This document shows, piece by piece, positions 32,526 to 41,936 of a DNA stretch of 64,000 nucleotides. A program made the position numbers and the translations under genes. Within the stretch, counting starts at the first letter, position 1. Each line of letters starts with the position of its first letter. Source of the stretch: Bacteroidota bacterium (GTDB lineage: Bacteria > Bacteroidota > Bacteroidia > Bacteroidales > F082); assembly GCA_020444415.1 (NCBI GenBank), contig JAHLLA010000001.1, positions 806,001 through 870,000 of the forward strand, written 5' to 3'. The notes beneath the pieces are model-generated. The model was not told the DNA's origin, did not search any database, and saw nothing but the letters and a program-made list of their open reading frames with translations.

Positions 32526-33536
32526 ATGAAAACTATTAAAAAATTTAATTACGCCATTGTACTGGCCCTCGCAGGTCTCGTCATATTCACATCTTGTAAA
32601 AAAGATGATGAAGTAAGTCCAGAACCTATGCCAGAAACTTCTAAAAGTATTGTTGAAATTGCAACAACTACTGACGACTTTACTATATTAACGGAAGCAC
32701 TCATTAAAGCTGATTTGGTTTCAGCCTTACAAGGTGAAGGCCCATATACTGTATTTGCACCGACAAACTCAGCTTTTAACATGCTGTTTAATGACCTGGG
32801 TGTTAATGGTATCCAGGATATCCCAGCTGAAACACTTAAACCTATTTTACTTTACCACGTGGTAGCTGCCAAAACTCAGTCAACTGATATTACTACGGGT
32901 TACTACGAATCTTTAAACATGAACTCAGCAGATAACAAATCGGTTAAACTATACATCCAGGCTGACAACCAGAAAGCCGCACTAACACGTGGATCTGGCA
33001 CAGAAACCGGTGAAATTAAATCAAATTTGGCTCAAAGTGTGATGATCAATGGAAGTACCAGCGTTGTAACCGCTGATGTGCAAGCTACTAACGGTGTTAT
33101 CCATATAATCGACAAAGTGTTGCTGCCACCTACAGTAGTTGACTTTGCCATCTCAAACCCATCGTTTAGCATTCTGGTTGAAGCCGTAGTAAAAGCAGGT
33201 TTGGTGGATGCATTGAGTGCTGAAGGACCTTTCACTGTATTTGCCCCGACAAATGAAGCTTTTGAATCCCTTTTCGCCCAACTGAATGTTTCGGGTATTG
33301 CTGATCTTTCAGCAGAAGCGCTTACACCCATTCTGTTGTATCACGTGCTTGGTGACAATGTAATTTCATCGGAAGTGGCTAAAGGCAGCGTTCCTACTTT
33401 AAACACTGAAGCCATGATCGATATTGACATCATGAACTCAAAAGTAATGCTTAACGGAAATACCACCATGGTAGCTGTAGATGTGCAGGCAGCAAATGGC
33501 GTGATCCATGTAATTGACAACGTTCTACTCCCATAA
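32526..33536 (+). CDS. Two-domain fasciclin (FAS1) lipoprotein
   Basis: 336 residues with a lipoprotein signal peptide ending LVIFTSC24KKDDE. The KKDDE after the Cys resembles the Bacteroidota lipoprotein export signal (K and acidic residues after Cys), which would place it on the cell surface. Two FAS1 domains follow (about 42-195 and 200-336); each begins with an acidic helix and has the typical GPYTVFAPTNSAF / GPFTVFAPTNEAF strand, the LLYHVV / LLYHVL motif, and ends NGVIHIIDKVLLP / NGVIHVIDNVLLP. FAS1 domains act in adhesion. A terminator hairpin follows at 33562. The two domains are clearly duplicated. Confidence 0.9.
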   Translation: MKTIKKFNYAIVLALAGLVIFTSCKKDDEVSPEPMPETSKSIVEIATTTDDFTILTEALIKADLVSALQGEGPYTVFAPTNSAFNMLFNDLGVNGIQDIPAETLKPILLYHVVAAKTQSTDITTGYYESLNMNSADNKSVKLYIQADNQKAALTRGSGTETGEIKSNLAQSVMINGSTSVVTADVQATNGVIHIIDKVLLPPTVVDFAISNPSFSILVEAVVKAGLVDALSAEGPFTVFAPTNEAFESLFAQLNVSGIADLSAEALTPILLYHVLGDNVISSEVAKGSVPTLNTEAMIDIDIMNSKVMLNGNTTMVAVDVQAANGVIHVIDNVLLP

Positions 33537-33561
33537 ACTTTTCATAGGTTTGTTTTTGGTT

Positions 33562-33593
33562 GAGCCATCTTCTTCGGAAGGTGGCTCTTTTTT
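33562..33593 (+). terminator. Rho-independent terminator after the fasciclin gene
   Basis: GAGCCATCTTC (33562-33572), TTCG tetraloop, GAAGGTGGCTC (33577-33587) with one T-G wobble, then six T. It lies just beyond the 3' end of the convergent cyanophycinase gene. Confidence 0.85.
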
Positions 33594-34479
33594 ATTCAAT
33601 TACTTTTCTTTCTCTAAGGTTGTATTTTCTTCCTGCCCCTAACAAATAAAATCTTTCGCTGCCTTCAGGCAACTTTTCAATTTCAGGCCGTTCAACTGAC
33701 CAGTCTTTTTTATCCCTGATAAAACGGCACATGGTGCCATCATATACCGCGACAAAACTTTTTCCAATCACTTCAAATTCGTCGCCATGAACTACAATGG
33801 CAGTATTTTCATCCAGGCCAATGCCCAGCAATTCAGGATGCTCTTTCAGTATTTCAAAAATATCGAACTGCCTGTTCAACGCCAACAAATGCTGATCGAT
33901 AGCACAATGGGTTAGAAACCCTAACCCTTCTTCATGATCACCCATCATTACCACATTTGTCTTTGTGTCACCACGCACCAGGTAAGAGGCTTGAATTGAA
34001 GCTCCGGCCGAACTTCCCCCAATCACACCACCCCTTCCAAGTAATTCAAATAATGCCTCATGGGTTTTTGTATTTTTATAAGAATCAACCAAGCGCCATT
34101 GCCTGCCACCACTGAACCAAACACCACCGGCTTTTTTAATGGGGGCATAAAACGCTTCCATATTGGCTTCCCCAGGGTTTCTGGTATGCAACATCGTAAT
34201 GTTTTTGAAGCCGTGCTTTTCAAACCTTTCTTTTGTTTTTTCAATACCACCATCATCAATTAAAAATTCATCGTTACCGGCAGTGGGAATGATCACGATC
34301 AGTGCCTCCGGCCCTCCAGCCAACTCCATAAATTCAGCATAAATAGCACTATCTGACAGATTTCCTCCCACAATGATAAGGTGACCGTTTTGCGGGCCAC
34401 TTGTGATCACTTCCGGGCTTTCTTGCGTAAAACCCAACAGGCCGGTCGTTAACAATAGAATAGTTGAAATGATTTTCAT
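33592..34479 (-). CDS. Secreted cyanophycinase-like peptidase (S51)
   Basis: 295 residues with a signal peptide (MKIISTILLLTTGLLGFTQ|E). The peptidase S51/cyanophycinase motifs are present: HLIIVGGNLSDSAIYAEF, VWFSGGRQWRLVDSY, and GVIGGSSAGASIQASYL (nucleophile Ser in the GGSSAGA elbow), then LDENTAIVVHG near the C-terminus. Cyanophycinase cuts cyanophycin (multi-L-arginyl-poly-L-aspartate) to beta-Asp-Arg dipeptides. As the protein is exported and no cyanophycin synthetase gene is present here, it would be used to scavenge external polymer or another isoaspartyl-type substrate. This is inference. Confidence 0.88.
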   Translation of the reverse strand: MKIISTILLLTTGLLGFTQESPEVITSGPQNGHLIIVGGNLSDSAIYAEFMELAGGPEALIVIIPTAGNDEFLIDDGGIEKTKERFEKHGFKNITMLHTRNPGEANMEAFYAPIKKAGGVWFSGGRQWRLVDSYKNTKTHEALFELLGRGGVIGGSSAGASIQASYLVRGDTKTNVVMMGDHEEGLGFLTHCAIDQHLLALNRQFDIFEILKEHPELLGIGLDENTAIVVHGDEFEVIGKSFVAVYDGTMCRFIRDKKDWSVERPEIEKLPEGSERFYLLGAGRKYNLRERKVIE

Positions 34480-34568
34480 GGATTTTGTTTTTTAGGAGGC
34501 TCTAAATTAATGAAATTAATTACTGGTTCAGGATTGTCTCATTGAAACCCCTGAATATGCTTTTTTAT

Positions 34569-34576
34569 TACATTTG
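34569..34576 (+). promoter_or_regulatory. Possible -7 element of the 34605 gene
   Basis: TACATTTG matches TAnnTTTG, 28 bases before the ATG; the nearest TTG (34542-34544) is 24 bases upstream. Confidence 0.4.
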
Positions 34577-34604
34577 GGCCATTAGTCCTTAAAGAAAAGA
34601 AACT

Positions 34605-35024
34605 ATGCATCCAGTTGTCAGAAATATTTTAGCCGTAATTGCCGGTATCATCGTGGGAAGTGCTGTGAACATGGGCCTTATTATGGTCAGCGGTTCCATC
34701 ATCCCTCCTCCTGAAGGTGTGGATCCCACCAATATGGAAAGCCTGAAAGCCTCCATGCATTTATTTGAAGCCAAACATTTTATATTTCCATTTTTAGCAC
34801 ATGCACTGGGGACACTCACAGGCGCATTCCTGGCTGCATTGATTGCTGCCAGTCATAAAATGAAATTCGCAGTAGCCATTGGTGTCTTCTTCCTTATTGG
34901 CGGTATTGCCAATATATTTATGCTGCCTTCACCCCTTTGGTTTACCATATTGGACCTGGCAGGAGCTTATATTCCAATGGCCTGGTTGGGCGGATTAATA
35001 GCTGGTGGCGTTTGCAGGAGTTAG
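34605..35024 (+). CDS. Small integral membrane protein
   Basis: 139 residues with four hydrophobic segments (about 8-30, 62-85, 90-110 and 115-137). Visible features: a conserved-looking SGSIIPPPEGVDPTN loop, FIFPFLAHALGTLTGAFLAALIA, and an ending YIPMAWLGGLIAGG. The four-segment plan and the periplasmic loop with PPPEGVDP occur in uncharacterised Bacteroidota membrane proteins. No function assigned. It is divergent from the cyanophycinase gene and convergent with the DUF2007 gene one base away. Confidence 0.78.
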   Translation: MHPVVRNILAVIAGIIVGSAVNMGLIMVSGSIIPPPEGVDPTNMESLKASMHLFEAKHFIFPFLAHALGTLTGAFLAALIAASHKMKFAVAIGVFFLIGGIANIFMLPSPLWFTILDLAGAYIPMAWLGGLIAGGVCRS

Positions 35025-35025
35025 T

Positions 35026-35238
35026 TTATTTATTTTCTATTTCTTTTAAAATTTCCCGGACTCGTTCCATATCTGAAGATGATACCTGAAGTTCGGCTAC
35101 GAAAGTAGCCATATGGTTCATTATTTGGGTGGTATATTCATTTTTCAAATAGCACTTGATTCCTTCAGACTCTAACCTGCATTTCAATACCAGCAAATCT
35201 GATACTACATGTGATTCTTTGATGGTTATTAAATTCAT
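35026..35238 (-). CDS. DUF2007 small protein
   Basis: 70 residues starting at the ATG 35236-35238; the frame extends three codons further to a GTG that is not favoured. MNLITIKESHVVSDLLVLKCRLESEGIKCYLKNE and VAELQVSSSDMERVREILKE fit the DUF2007 (putative signal transducing protein) pattern: a strand, a helix carrying LESEGI, then a strand and helix. Family function is unknown. It is the only gene between the 34605 membrane protein and katG. Confidence 0.75.
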   Translation of the reverse strand: MNLITIKESHVVSDLLVLKCRLESEGIKCYLKNEYTTQIMNHMATFVAELQVSSSDMERVREILKEIENK

Positions 35239-35361
35239 AGTCCTCACATTCAGGATATGTTGAAATCAAATAATTCTTCTTTTTTACATCTTTCCAGCTA
35301 CCTGGTTTTCGCTGTAATTTCTATGTCGCTTATTGTTGAGTACTAGGAATGTCCTTTCTGC

Positions 35362-37554
<2,193 letters not shown>

Positions 37555-37788
37555 TTATAATTTATTTACTATTCATAGCTACCAATATCCGAATAAAAAT
37601 ATTTTCAAAGACAGGCAGAATTGTTTAATTTCTATTAAAGTTTCAGCTGGATTGTAATTCAGTGCATGAATGTACAAAATATTTAGTTCAAAATCAACAA
37701 GTAAACAGTACGAGTCTGCCGATAATGGTAAATTACAAAACTTATACTGGTTAAGTAATATGATGGATTGAAAATTTGCATTTCGATA

Positions 37789-37827
37789 AACCAAAAAACC
37801 CTGCACTTTATGCAAGGTTTTTTGGTT
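37789..37827 (-). terminator. Terminator hairpin after tRNA-Pro
   Basis: AACCAAAAAACCCTGCA (37789-37805), loop CTTTA, and TGCAAGGTTTTTTGGTT (37811-37827) form a 17-bp stem with one mismatch. On the minus strand it follows the tRNA directly and its own stem contains the T-run. The 286 bases 37543-37828 hold no gene; short open frames there are not credible. Confidence 0.75.
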
Positions 37828-37828
37828 G

Positions 37829-37902
37829 TCGGGGTAGCCGGATTTGAACCGACGACTTCTTCGTCCCGAACGAAGCGCGCTACCGGGCTGCGCTATACCC
37901 CG
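37829..37902 (-). tRNA. tRNA-Pro (anticodon CGG)
   Basis: A 74-base cloverleaf on the minus strand. The acceptor CGGGGTA/TACCCCG pairs perfectly, the D stem is GCGC/GCGC, the anticodon stem CTTCG/CGAAG encloses TTCGGGA (anticodon CGG), and the T stem GTCGG/CCGGC encloses TTCAAAT. The discriminator is A and CCA is not encoded. Confidence 0.95.
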
Positions 37903-38060
37903 AAAAAAAAGATATGCGTTTGGGTGTGGGTGTGCGTGTGAATTTCATGGCAAATTTAGCAATCCTATAGCAAAATACATCGCTAAATCCTCAAATAAAA
38001 CTGCAATTATTTTCCTATCCAATTACCATTGTATACTTTTACATTTTAAACGATTTACAT

Positions 38061-39200
38061 ATGGAACGATTTACAATATATAATCCTACGAAACTCCATT
38101 TTGGAGCAGGCGTGGTGGATAATTTAGGAAAAAGTGCCGCCGCTTGCGGAAAAAAAATATTGCTGGTGTATGGCAAAGGTTCCGTTATTAAATACGGCTA
38201 TTACGAACAGGTACTAAAACAATTGAAATCGGCTGGACTCGAAATAGTTGAATATGGCGGTATCAAGCCCAACCCGGTGATTGAAGATGTACGAAAAGCC
38301 ACAGAATTGGGCAGAAAAGAAAATATTGAAGCTATCGTAGCACTGGGTGGTGGCAGCGTGATCGACTCCGCCAAAATTATGGCGCTTGCTATTGCATCTG
38401 GATATGATGGTTGGGACATTATGAACCATAAAGAAAAACCAGCTTCCTCCCTCCCGTTGATTTGTGTGCTCACATTGGCAGCCACAGGTACTGAAATGAA
38501 TGGTGCTGCCGTTGTTCAAAGCCACGACACGGGTAAAAAGATAGGTTATGTAACTGATCTGGCTTTTCCGGTCGAATCATTTCTCGATCCCACATTTACA
38601 GTTTCTGTTCCAAAAAATTACACGGCTTATGGTATTGTCGACCTCATCGCACATGCTTTGGAAGCCTATTTTGGTGAAGGAGAACCCCCGGTGATCGACC
38701 AGATCACATTTGATATCATCAAAGATGCCATTCAATGGGGTCCCAAACTAATAAATGACCTCGACAATGTGGAATTGCGGGCCAACATCATGCTGGATGC
38801 CACCTTGGCCTTGAACGGCCTGACACGCTACGGTAAAAAGAATGGCGATTGGGCCGTGCATGGTCTCGGGCATGAAATCTCATTGCTATTCGATACCGCT
38901 CATGGTGCCACCTTGAGCATTGGTTATATCGCATGGTTGCAATTGCAAAAAGACCGCATTCCTGAGCGAATCATTAAACTGGGTAAAAATGTGTTTGGAG
39001 TGGATACCGTGGATGACACAATTGCTGAATTAAGAAAATTTTTCACGTCCATTAATTCTCCCGTTCAATTATCGGAAGCAGGAATTGGCAAGGATCAGCG
39101 GCAAAAAATTATCGATCAAGTGCATAAAAATGGTGTTTCGGGTATGCATCATTCGCTATCTGAAAAAGACCGGGAAACGATTGTAGATTTGATGTTTTAA
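38061..39200 (+). CDS. Iron-containing alcohol dehydrogenase (BdhA/YqhD-like)
   Basis: 379 residues. Group III alcohol dehydrogenase motifs are visible: FGAGVVDNLGKSA, LLVYGKGSVIKYGYYEQV (nucleotide strand), VEYGGIKPNPVIEDV, VALGGGSVIDSAK (NADPH glycine-rich motif), and GLGHEISLLFDTAHGATLSI, containing the His ligands of the metal (Fe or Zn). The sequence is closest in pattern to butanol dehydrogenases/YqhD, which reduce aldehydes with NADPH. It is followed after 11 bases by a methyltransferase gene. Confidence 0.9.
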   Translation: MERFTIYNPTKLHFGAGVVDNLGKSAAACGKKILLVYGKGSVIKYGYYEQVLKQLKSAGLEIVEYGGIKPNPVIEDVRKATELGRKENIEAIVALGGGSVIDSAKIMALAIASGYDGWDIMNHKEKPASSLPLICVLTLAATGTEMNGAAVVQSHDTGKKIGYVTDLAFPVESFLDPTFTVSVPKNYTAYGIVDLIAHALEAYFGEGEPPVIDQITFDIIKDAIQWGPKLINDLDNVELRANIMLDATLALNGLTRYGKKNGDWAVHGLGHEISLLFDTAHGATLSIGYIAWLQLQKDRIPERIIKLGKNVFGVDTVDDTIAELRKFFTSINSPVQLSEAGIGKDQRQKIIDQVHKNGVSGMHHSLSEKDRETIVDLMF

Positions 39201-39211
39201 AAGCAAAAAAG

Positions 39212-39808
39212 ATGGGGATAAAGAAGCGCTTCGCTGAATATTATGAACAGGGTTTTATGCCATGGGTACATAAAAACCCGGATTTCAACCTGGTTGAAAT
39301 GGTGGAAAAGTGGCCGATACAGCCATGCAAAACCCTTGAAATGGGATGTGGTACGGGAATAGATGCTATCTGGCTGGCCTCACAAAATTTTGATGTCACT
39401 GCCTGCGATATTTCAGAAAAAGCTATTGAAATGGCGCTGGAAAATCTACCCAAAACCATGAAAAATAGCCACTTTTACGTGTTGGATTGTTTGAAAGATC
39501 CGATACCCGGAGCACCTTTTGATTTTATATTCGACCGGGGTTATTTCCATTCCAACAGAACAGGAAGAGACCGAAAAAGGCTGGCTAAAAAGGTAGCCGC
39601 GTCATTGAGGCCAAATGGACTTTGGTTAAATATTTCAGGCAGTTATGATGCCCCGGAACGTGAAACCGGTCCGCCACGAATGAAAGCCAAAAATATTGTA
39701 GATGCGGTTGAAGACTTTTTTGAGATACTATCCATCAATGCCACCTACTTTGGAAGCGACCAGAAAGATCCTGCTCCGGCATGGGTCTGTTTATTTCAGA
39801 AAAGATAG
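39212..39808 (+). CDS. Class I SAM-dependent methyltransferase
   Basis: 198 residues. The SAM-binding motif I is KTLEMGCGTGIDAIWLA, and FDVTACDISEKAIEMA gives the motif II acidic residue. FDFIFDRGYFHS (motif post I/II) and WVCLFQKR end the chain. The layout resembles thiopurine/tellurite-methyltransferase-like proteins. Substrate unknown. It follows the alcohol dehydrogenase by 11 bases, so the two may be co-transcribed. Confidence 0.87.
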   Translation: MGIKKRFAEYYEQGFMPWVHKNPDFNLVEMVEKWPIQPCKTLEMGCGTGIDAIWLASQNFDVTACDISEKAIEMALENLPKTMKNSHFYVLDCLKDPIPGAPFDFIFDRGYFHSNRTGRDRKRLAKKVAASLRPNGLWLNISGSYDAPERETGPPRMKAKNIVDAVEDFFEILSINATYFGSDQKDPAPAWVCLFQKR

Positions 39809-39886
39809 TATATCTTTCGATTCAATTGGTGATTAGATGTGTCGGATAATAAAACAGATAGCATAACTGATCTTTTATAACAGGGG

Positions 39887-39927
39887 TTGACATTTGTCAA
39901 TTTTTACAATGGTGAATGCAACCTTTG
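39887..39927 (+). promoter_or_regulatory. Promoter-like region before a gene remnant
   Basis: The palindrome TTGAC-ATTT-GTCAA (39887-39900) includes a TTTG (39893-39896), and AACCTTTG (39920-39927) lies 23 bases further on, close to but not identical with TAnnTTTG. It precedes the short frame at 39989. Confidence 0.35.
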
Positions 39928-39988
39928 TATTCAATAGTTTGTCTTATAATCAGAACTAAAAATTAAAAAACCCGCATTGGAAAGGGAT

Positions 39989-40159
39989 ATGCAACATATT
40001 GACGAGCTGTTTACCAGCAGGCTGAAAGGGTATTCCCAAACACCACCTGATCATCTTTGGCTTTTAATTGAAAGCAAGCTTGATTTGGAAGACCGTTCTG
40101 TTGCTGAATCCACGATTTTGCAAAAACTACTTGCGAAATTCAGGATTATTCATTCGTAG
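39989..40159 (+). pseudogene. Truncated N-terminus of an anti-sigma/porin-type protein
   Basis: 56 codons from an ATG at 39989 (a TTG four codons upstream is also in frame): MQHIDELFTSRLKGYSQTPPDHLWLLIESKL. This resembles the short cytoplasmic start (MKDID-x-LF...L-x-x-Y-x-x-x-PP-x-x-VW) of Bacteroidota outer-membrane-barrel or anti-sigma proteins. The frame ends at a TAG inside a hairpin, and no transmembrane or barrel part follows in any frame nearby. It is best read as a remnant, although a small protein cannot be excluded. Confidence 0.5.
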
Positions 40160-40176
40160 CCCTGTAGCCAGGGCTA
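40157..40176. terminator. Hairpin after the gene remnant
   Basis: TAGCCCTG (40157-40164), loop TAGC, CAGGGCTA (40169-40176) is a perfect 8-bp stem followed by TTTAT. The stop codon of the remnant is its first three bases. Confidence 0.4.
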
Positions 40177-40332
40177 TTTATAGGGCTTCATGCTGACCAA
40201 ATATCACAACAAAATTTATAGAAACACACCTTACGAAAGGCTATAAAACATTGAGATCCCTCGCCTTTCGCTCGGGATAAGTTCGTCTAAATGATTTAAA
40301 TGCGTCTTCGCCTTTTTAAATCATAGTCTCAA

Positions 40333-41799
40333 TTATTTAAACAACCAATTAGAACCCTCTTTGCTGTCCTTTATCTGGATGTTTAATTTTTCCAGTTCTT
40401 CCCGGATTTTATCTGCAGTTGCATAGTCTTTGTTTTCCTTCGCCTGTTTACGTATGTCCAATATGGTTTCCATCAGGTAATCGATCAAATGGCTGTCGTC
40501 CTTTCCTTTTTCATCACGTAAGCCAAAAACACTGAACAACAGTGTCTCAAACAGCTTTTTAGCGATTGTAATATTTTCCTTGGTGAAGCTTTTCTTGCCA
40601 TCATTCACCTGGTTGATGATCCTTGAAAGATCGAACAAATGCGCTAAGGCGATTGGGGTATTAAAATCATCATTCAGTGCATCAAAGCACAAATCGTGGT
40701 ATTTTTTTATATCGACTGAGGAGGAGGACTCCTGAATTTGATCCAGCAATTTATAAGCTTCAAATAACTTATTCATACCCTTTTCAGCCGCCTTCAGGGC
40801 CTCATTTGAAAAGTCGAGGGTGCTGCGGTAATGTGCCTGTAGCATAAAAAAACGGATCACCATGGGGTCGTATGCCTGGTCAAGCGCCTCATGATCACCA
40901 CTAAAAAATTCATTCAGGGTGATGAAATTATTCAGCGATTTCCCCATTTTCTGCCCATCTATGGTGATCATATTATTATGCATCCAGTATTTAACGGCTT
41001 CGTGCCCTTTAGCGGCATTTACCTGTGCAATTTCCGACTCATGGTGCGGGAACAGCAAATCCAGTCCGCCACCATGGATATCAAACTGTTCGCCTAAATA
41101 CTTGGCACCCATAGCCGAGCATTCCATATGCCATCCCGGGTATCCGTCACTCCATGGTGAAGGCCATCTCATAATATGTTTCGGATCGGCTTTTTTCCAT
41201 AAAGCAAAATCGAAACTGTTCTTTTTATCTTCCTGTCCTGCTAATTCACGGGTGTTTTGCAAAAGGTCCTCCACCTTCCGGCCCGAGAGTTTGCCATAAT
41301 TGTAATCCTCGTTGTATCTGACCACATCAAAATAAACAGAACCTTCTTTTTCGTAAGCATAACCATTTTTGAGTATCTCTTTTACGTATTCAATCTGCTC
41401 AATTACATGTCCCGAAGCGGTAGGCTCAATGCTGGGTGGCAATACATTCAACTGCTCCATATTTTTATGGTAACGATTTACAAAAAGCTGCACCACTTCC
41501 ATGGGTTCCAGTTGGTCAAGCCGGGCTTTTTTGGCAATTTTATCTTCACCCAATTCATCCGTATCGTTTTCAAGATGGCCCACATCGGTGATATTTCTGA
41601 CATAGCGCACTTTATAACCCAAATGCATTAAGTAGCGGAAGACAATATCGAAAGTGATGGCAGCACGGGCATGACCCAGGTGGGCATCACCATATACGGT
41701 AGGGCCGCAGACATACATACCCACGTGGGGTGGGCTTAAAGGTTCAAAATTTTCCTTTTTCCTGGTAAGGGTATTATAAATCTGTAGCGTACTTTGCAT
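40333..41799 (-). CDS. cysS: Cysteine-tRNA ligase
   Basis: 488 residues, typical length. The class I synthetase motifs are [17 protein letters not shown] (zinc ligand Cys31; HLGH at 40-43 as the HIGH motif) and [11 protein letters not shown] (KMSKS). WHMECSAMG and [14 protein letters not shown] carry the other zinc ligands. It charges tRNA-Cys in the cytoplasm. It is transcribed away from the fused transporter/synthase-like gene. A promoter-like element precedes it (41817-41848). Confidence 0.97.
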   Translation of the reverse strand: MQSTLQIYNTLTRKKENFEPLSPPHVGMYVCGPTVYGDAHLGHARAAITFDIVFRYLMHLGYKVRYVRNITDVGHLENDTDELGEDKIAKKARLDQLEPMEVVQLFVNRYHKNMEQLNVLPPSIEPTASGHVIEQIEYVKEILKNGYAYEKEGSVYFDVVRYNEDYNYGKLSGRKVEDLLQNTRELAGQEDKKNSFDFALWKKADPKHIMRWPSPWSDGYPGWHMECSAMGAKYLGEQFDIHGGGLDLLFPHHESEIAQVNAAKGHEAVKYWMHNNMITIDGQKMGKSLNNFITLNEFFSGDHEALDQAYDPMVIRFFMLQAHYRSTLDFSNEALKAAEKGMNKLFEAYKLLDQIQESSSSVDIKKYHDLCFDALNDDFNTPIALAHLFDLSRIINQVNDGKKSFTKENITIAKKLFETLLFSVFGLRDEKGKDDSHLIDYLMETILDIRKQAKENKDYATADKIREELEKLNIQIKDSKEGSNWLFK

Positions 41800-41816
41800 G
41801 GGAATGAATTTGTAGA

Positions 41817-41848
41817 CAAAATTAAAAATACTCTTTAAACAATTGCAA
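41817..41848 (-). promoter_or_regulatory. Promoter of cysS
   Basis: Minus strand TAATTTTG (41817-41824) fits TAnnTTTG, with TTG (41846-41848) 21 bases upstream. The leader would be short, under 15 bases. Confidence 0.52.
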
Positions 41849-41891
41849 TGGCTTTTTAAATCGTATGAATACGATACTGACTGAATATCCC

Positions 41892-41899
41892 TATTTTTG
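41892..41899 (+). promoter_or_regulatory. Possible -7 element of the 41937 gene
   Basis: TATTTTTG fits TAnnTTTG, 37 bases before the chosen ATG at 41937 and downstream of the first in-frame ATG at 41865. No -33 TTG at a usual distance. Confidence 0.4.
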
Positions 41900-41936
41900 T
41901 TTTTTAATAAAAATAAGCCCGCAATACGCTATTCAC

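Noticed and set aside
37579-37815. A 78-codon minus-strand frame between katG and tRNA-Pro
   Set aside because: It runs into the terminator hairpin after tRNA-Pro, has no recognisable family and atypical composition.
37903-37990. A possible promoter (TAAATTTG on the minus strand at 37951-37958) for tRNA-Pro
   Set aside because: It lies about 49 bases from the tRNA 5' end and no -33 element is at the usual distance, so it was not listed as a feature.
37844-38083. A 79-codon plus-strand frame across the tRNA-Pro gene
   Set aside because: It overlaps the tRNA and the start of the alcohol dehydrogenase gene and has no supporting features.
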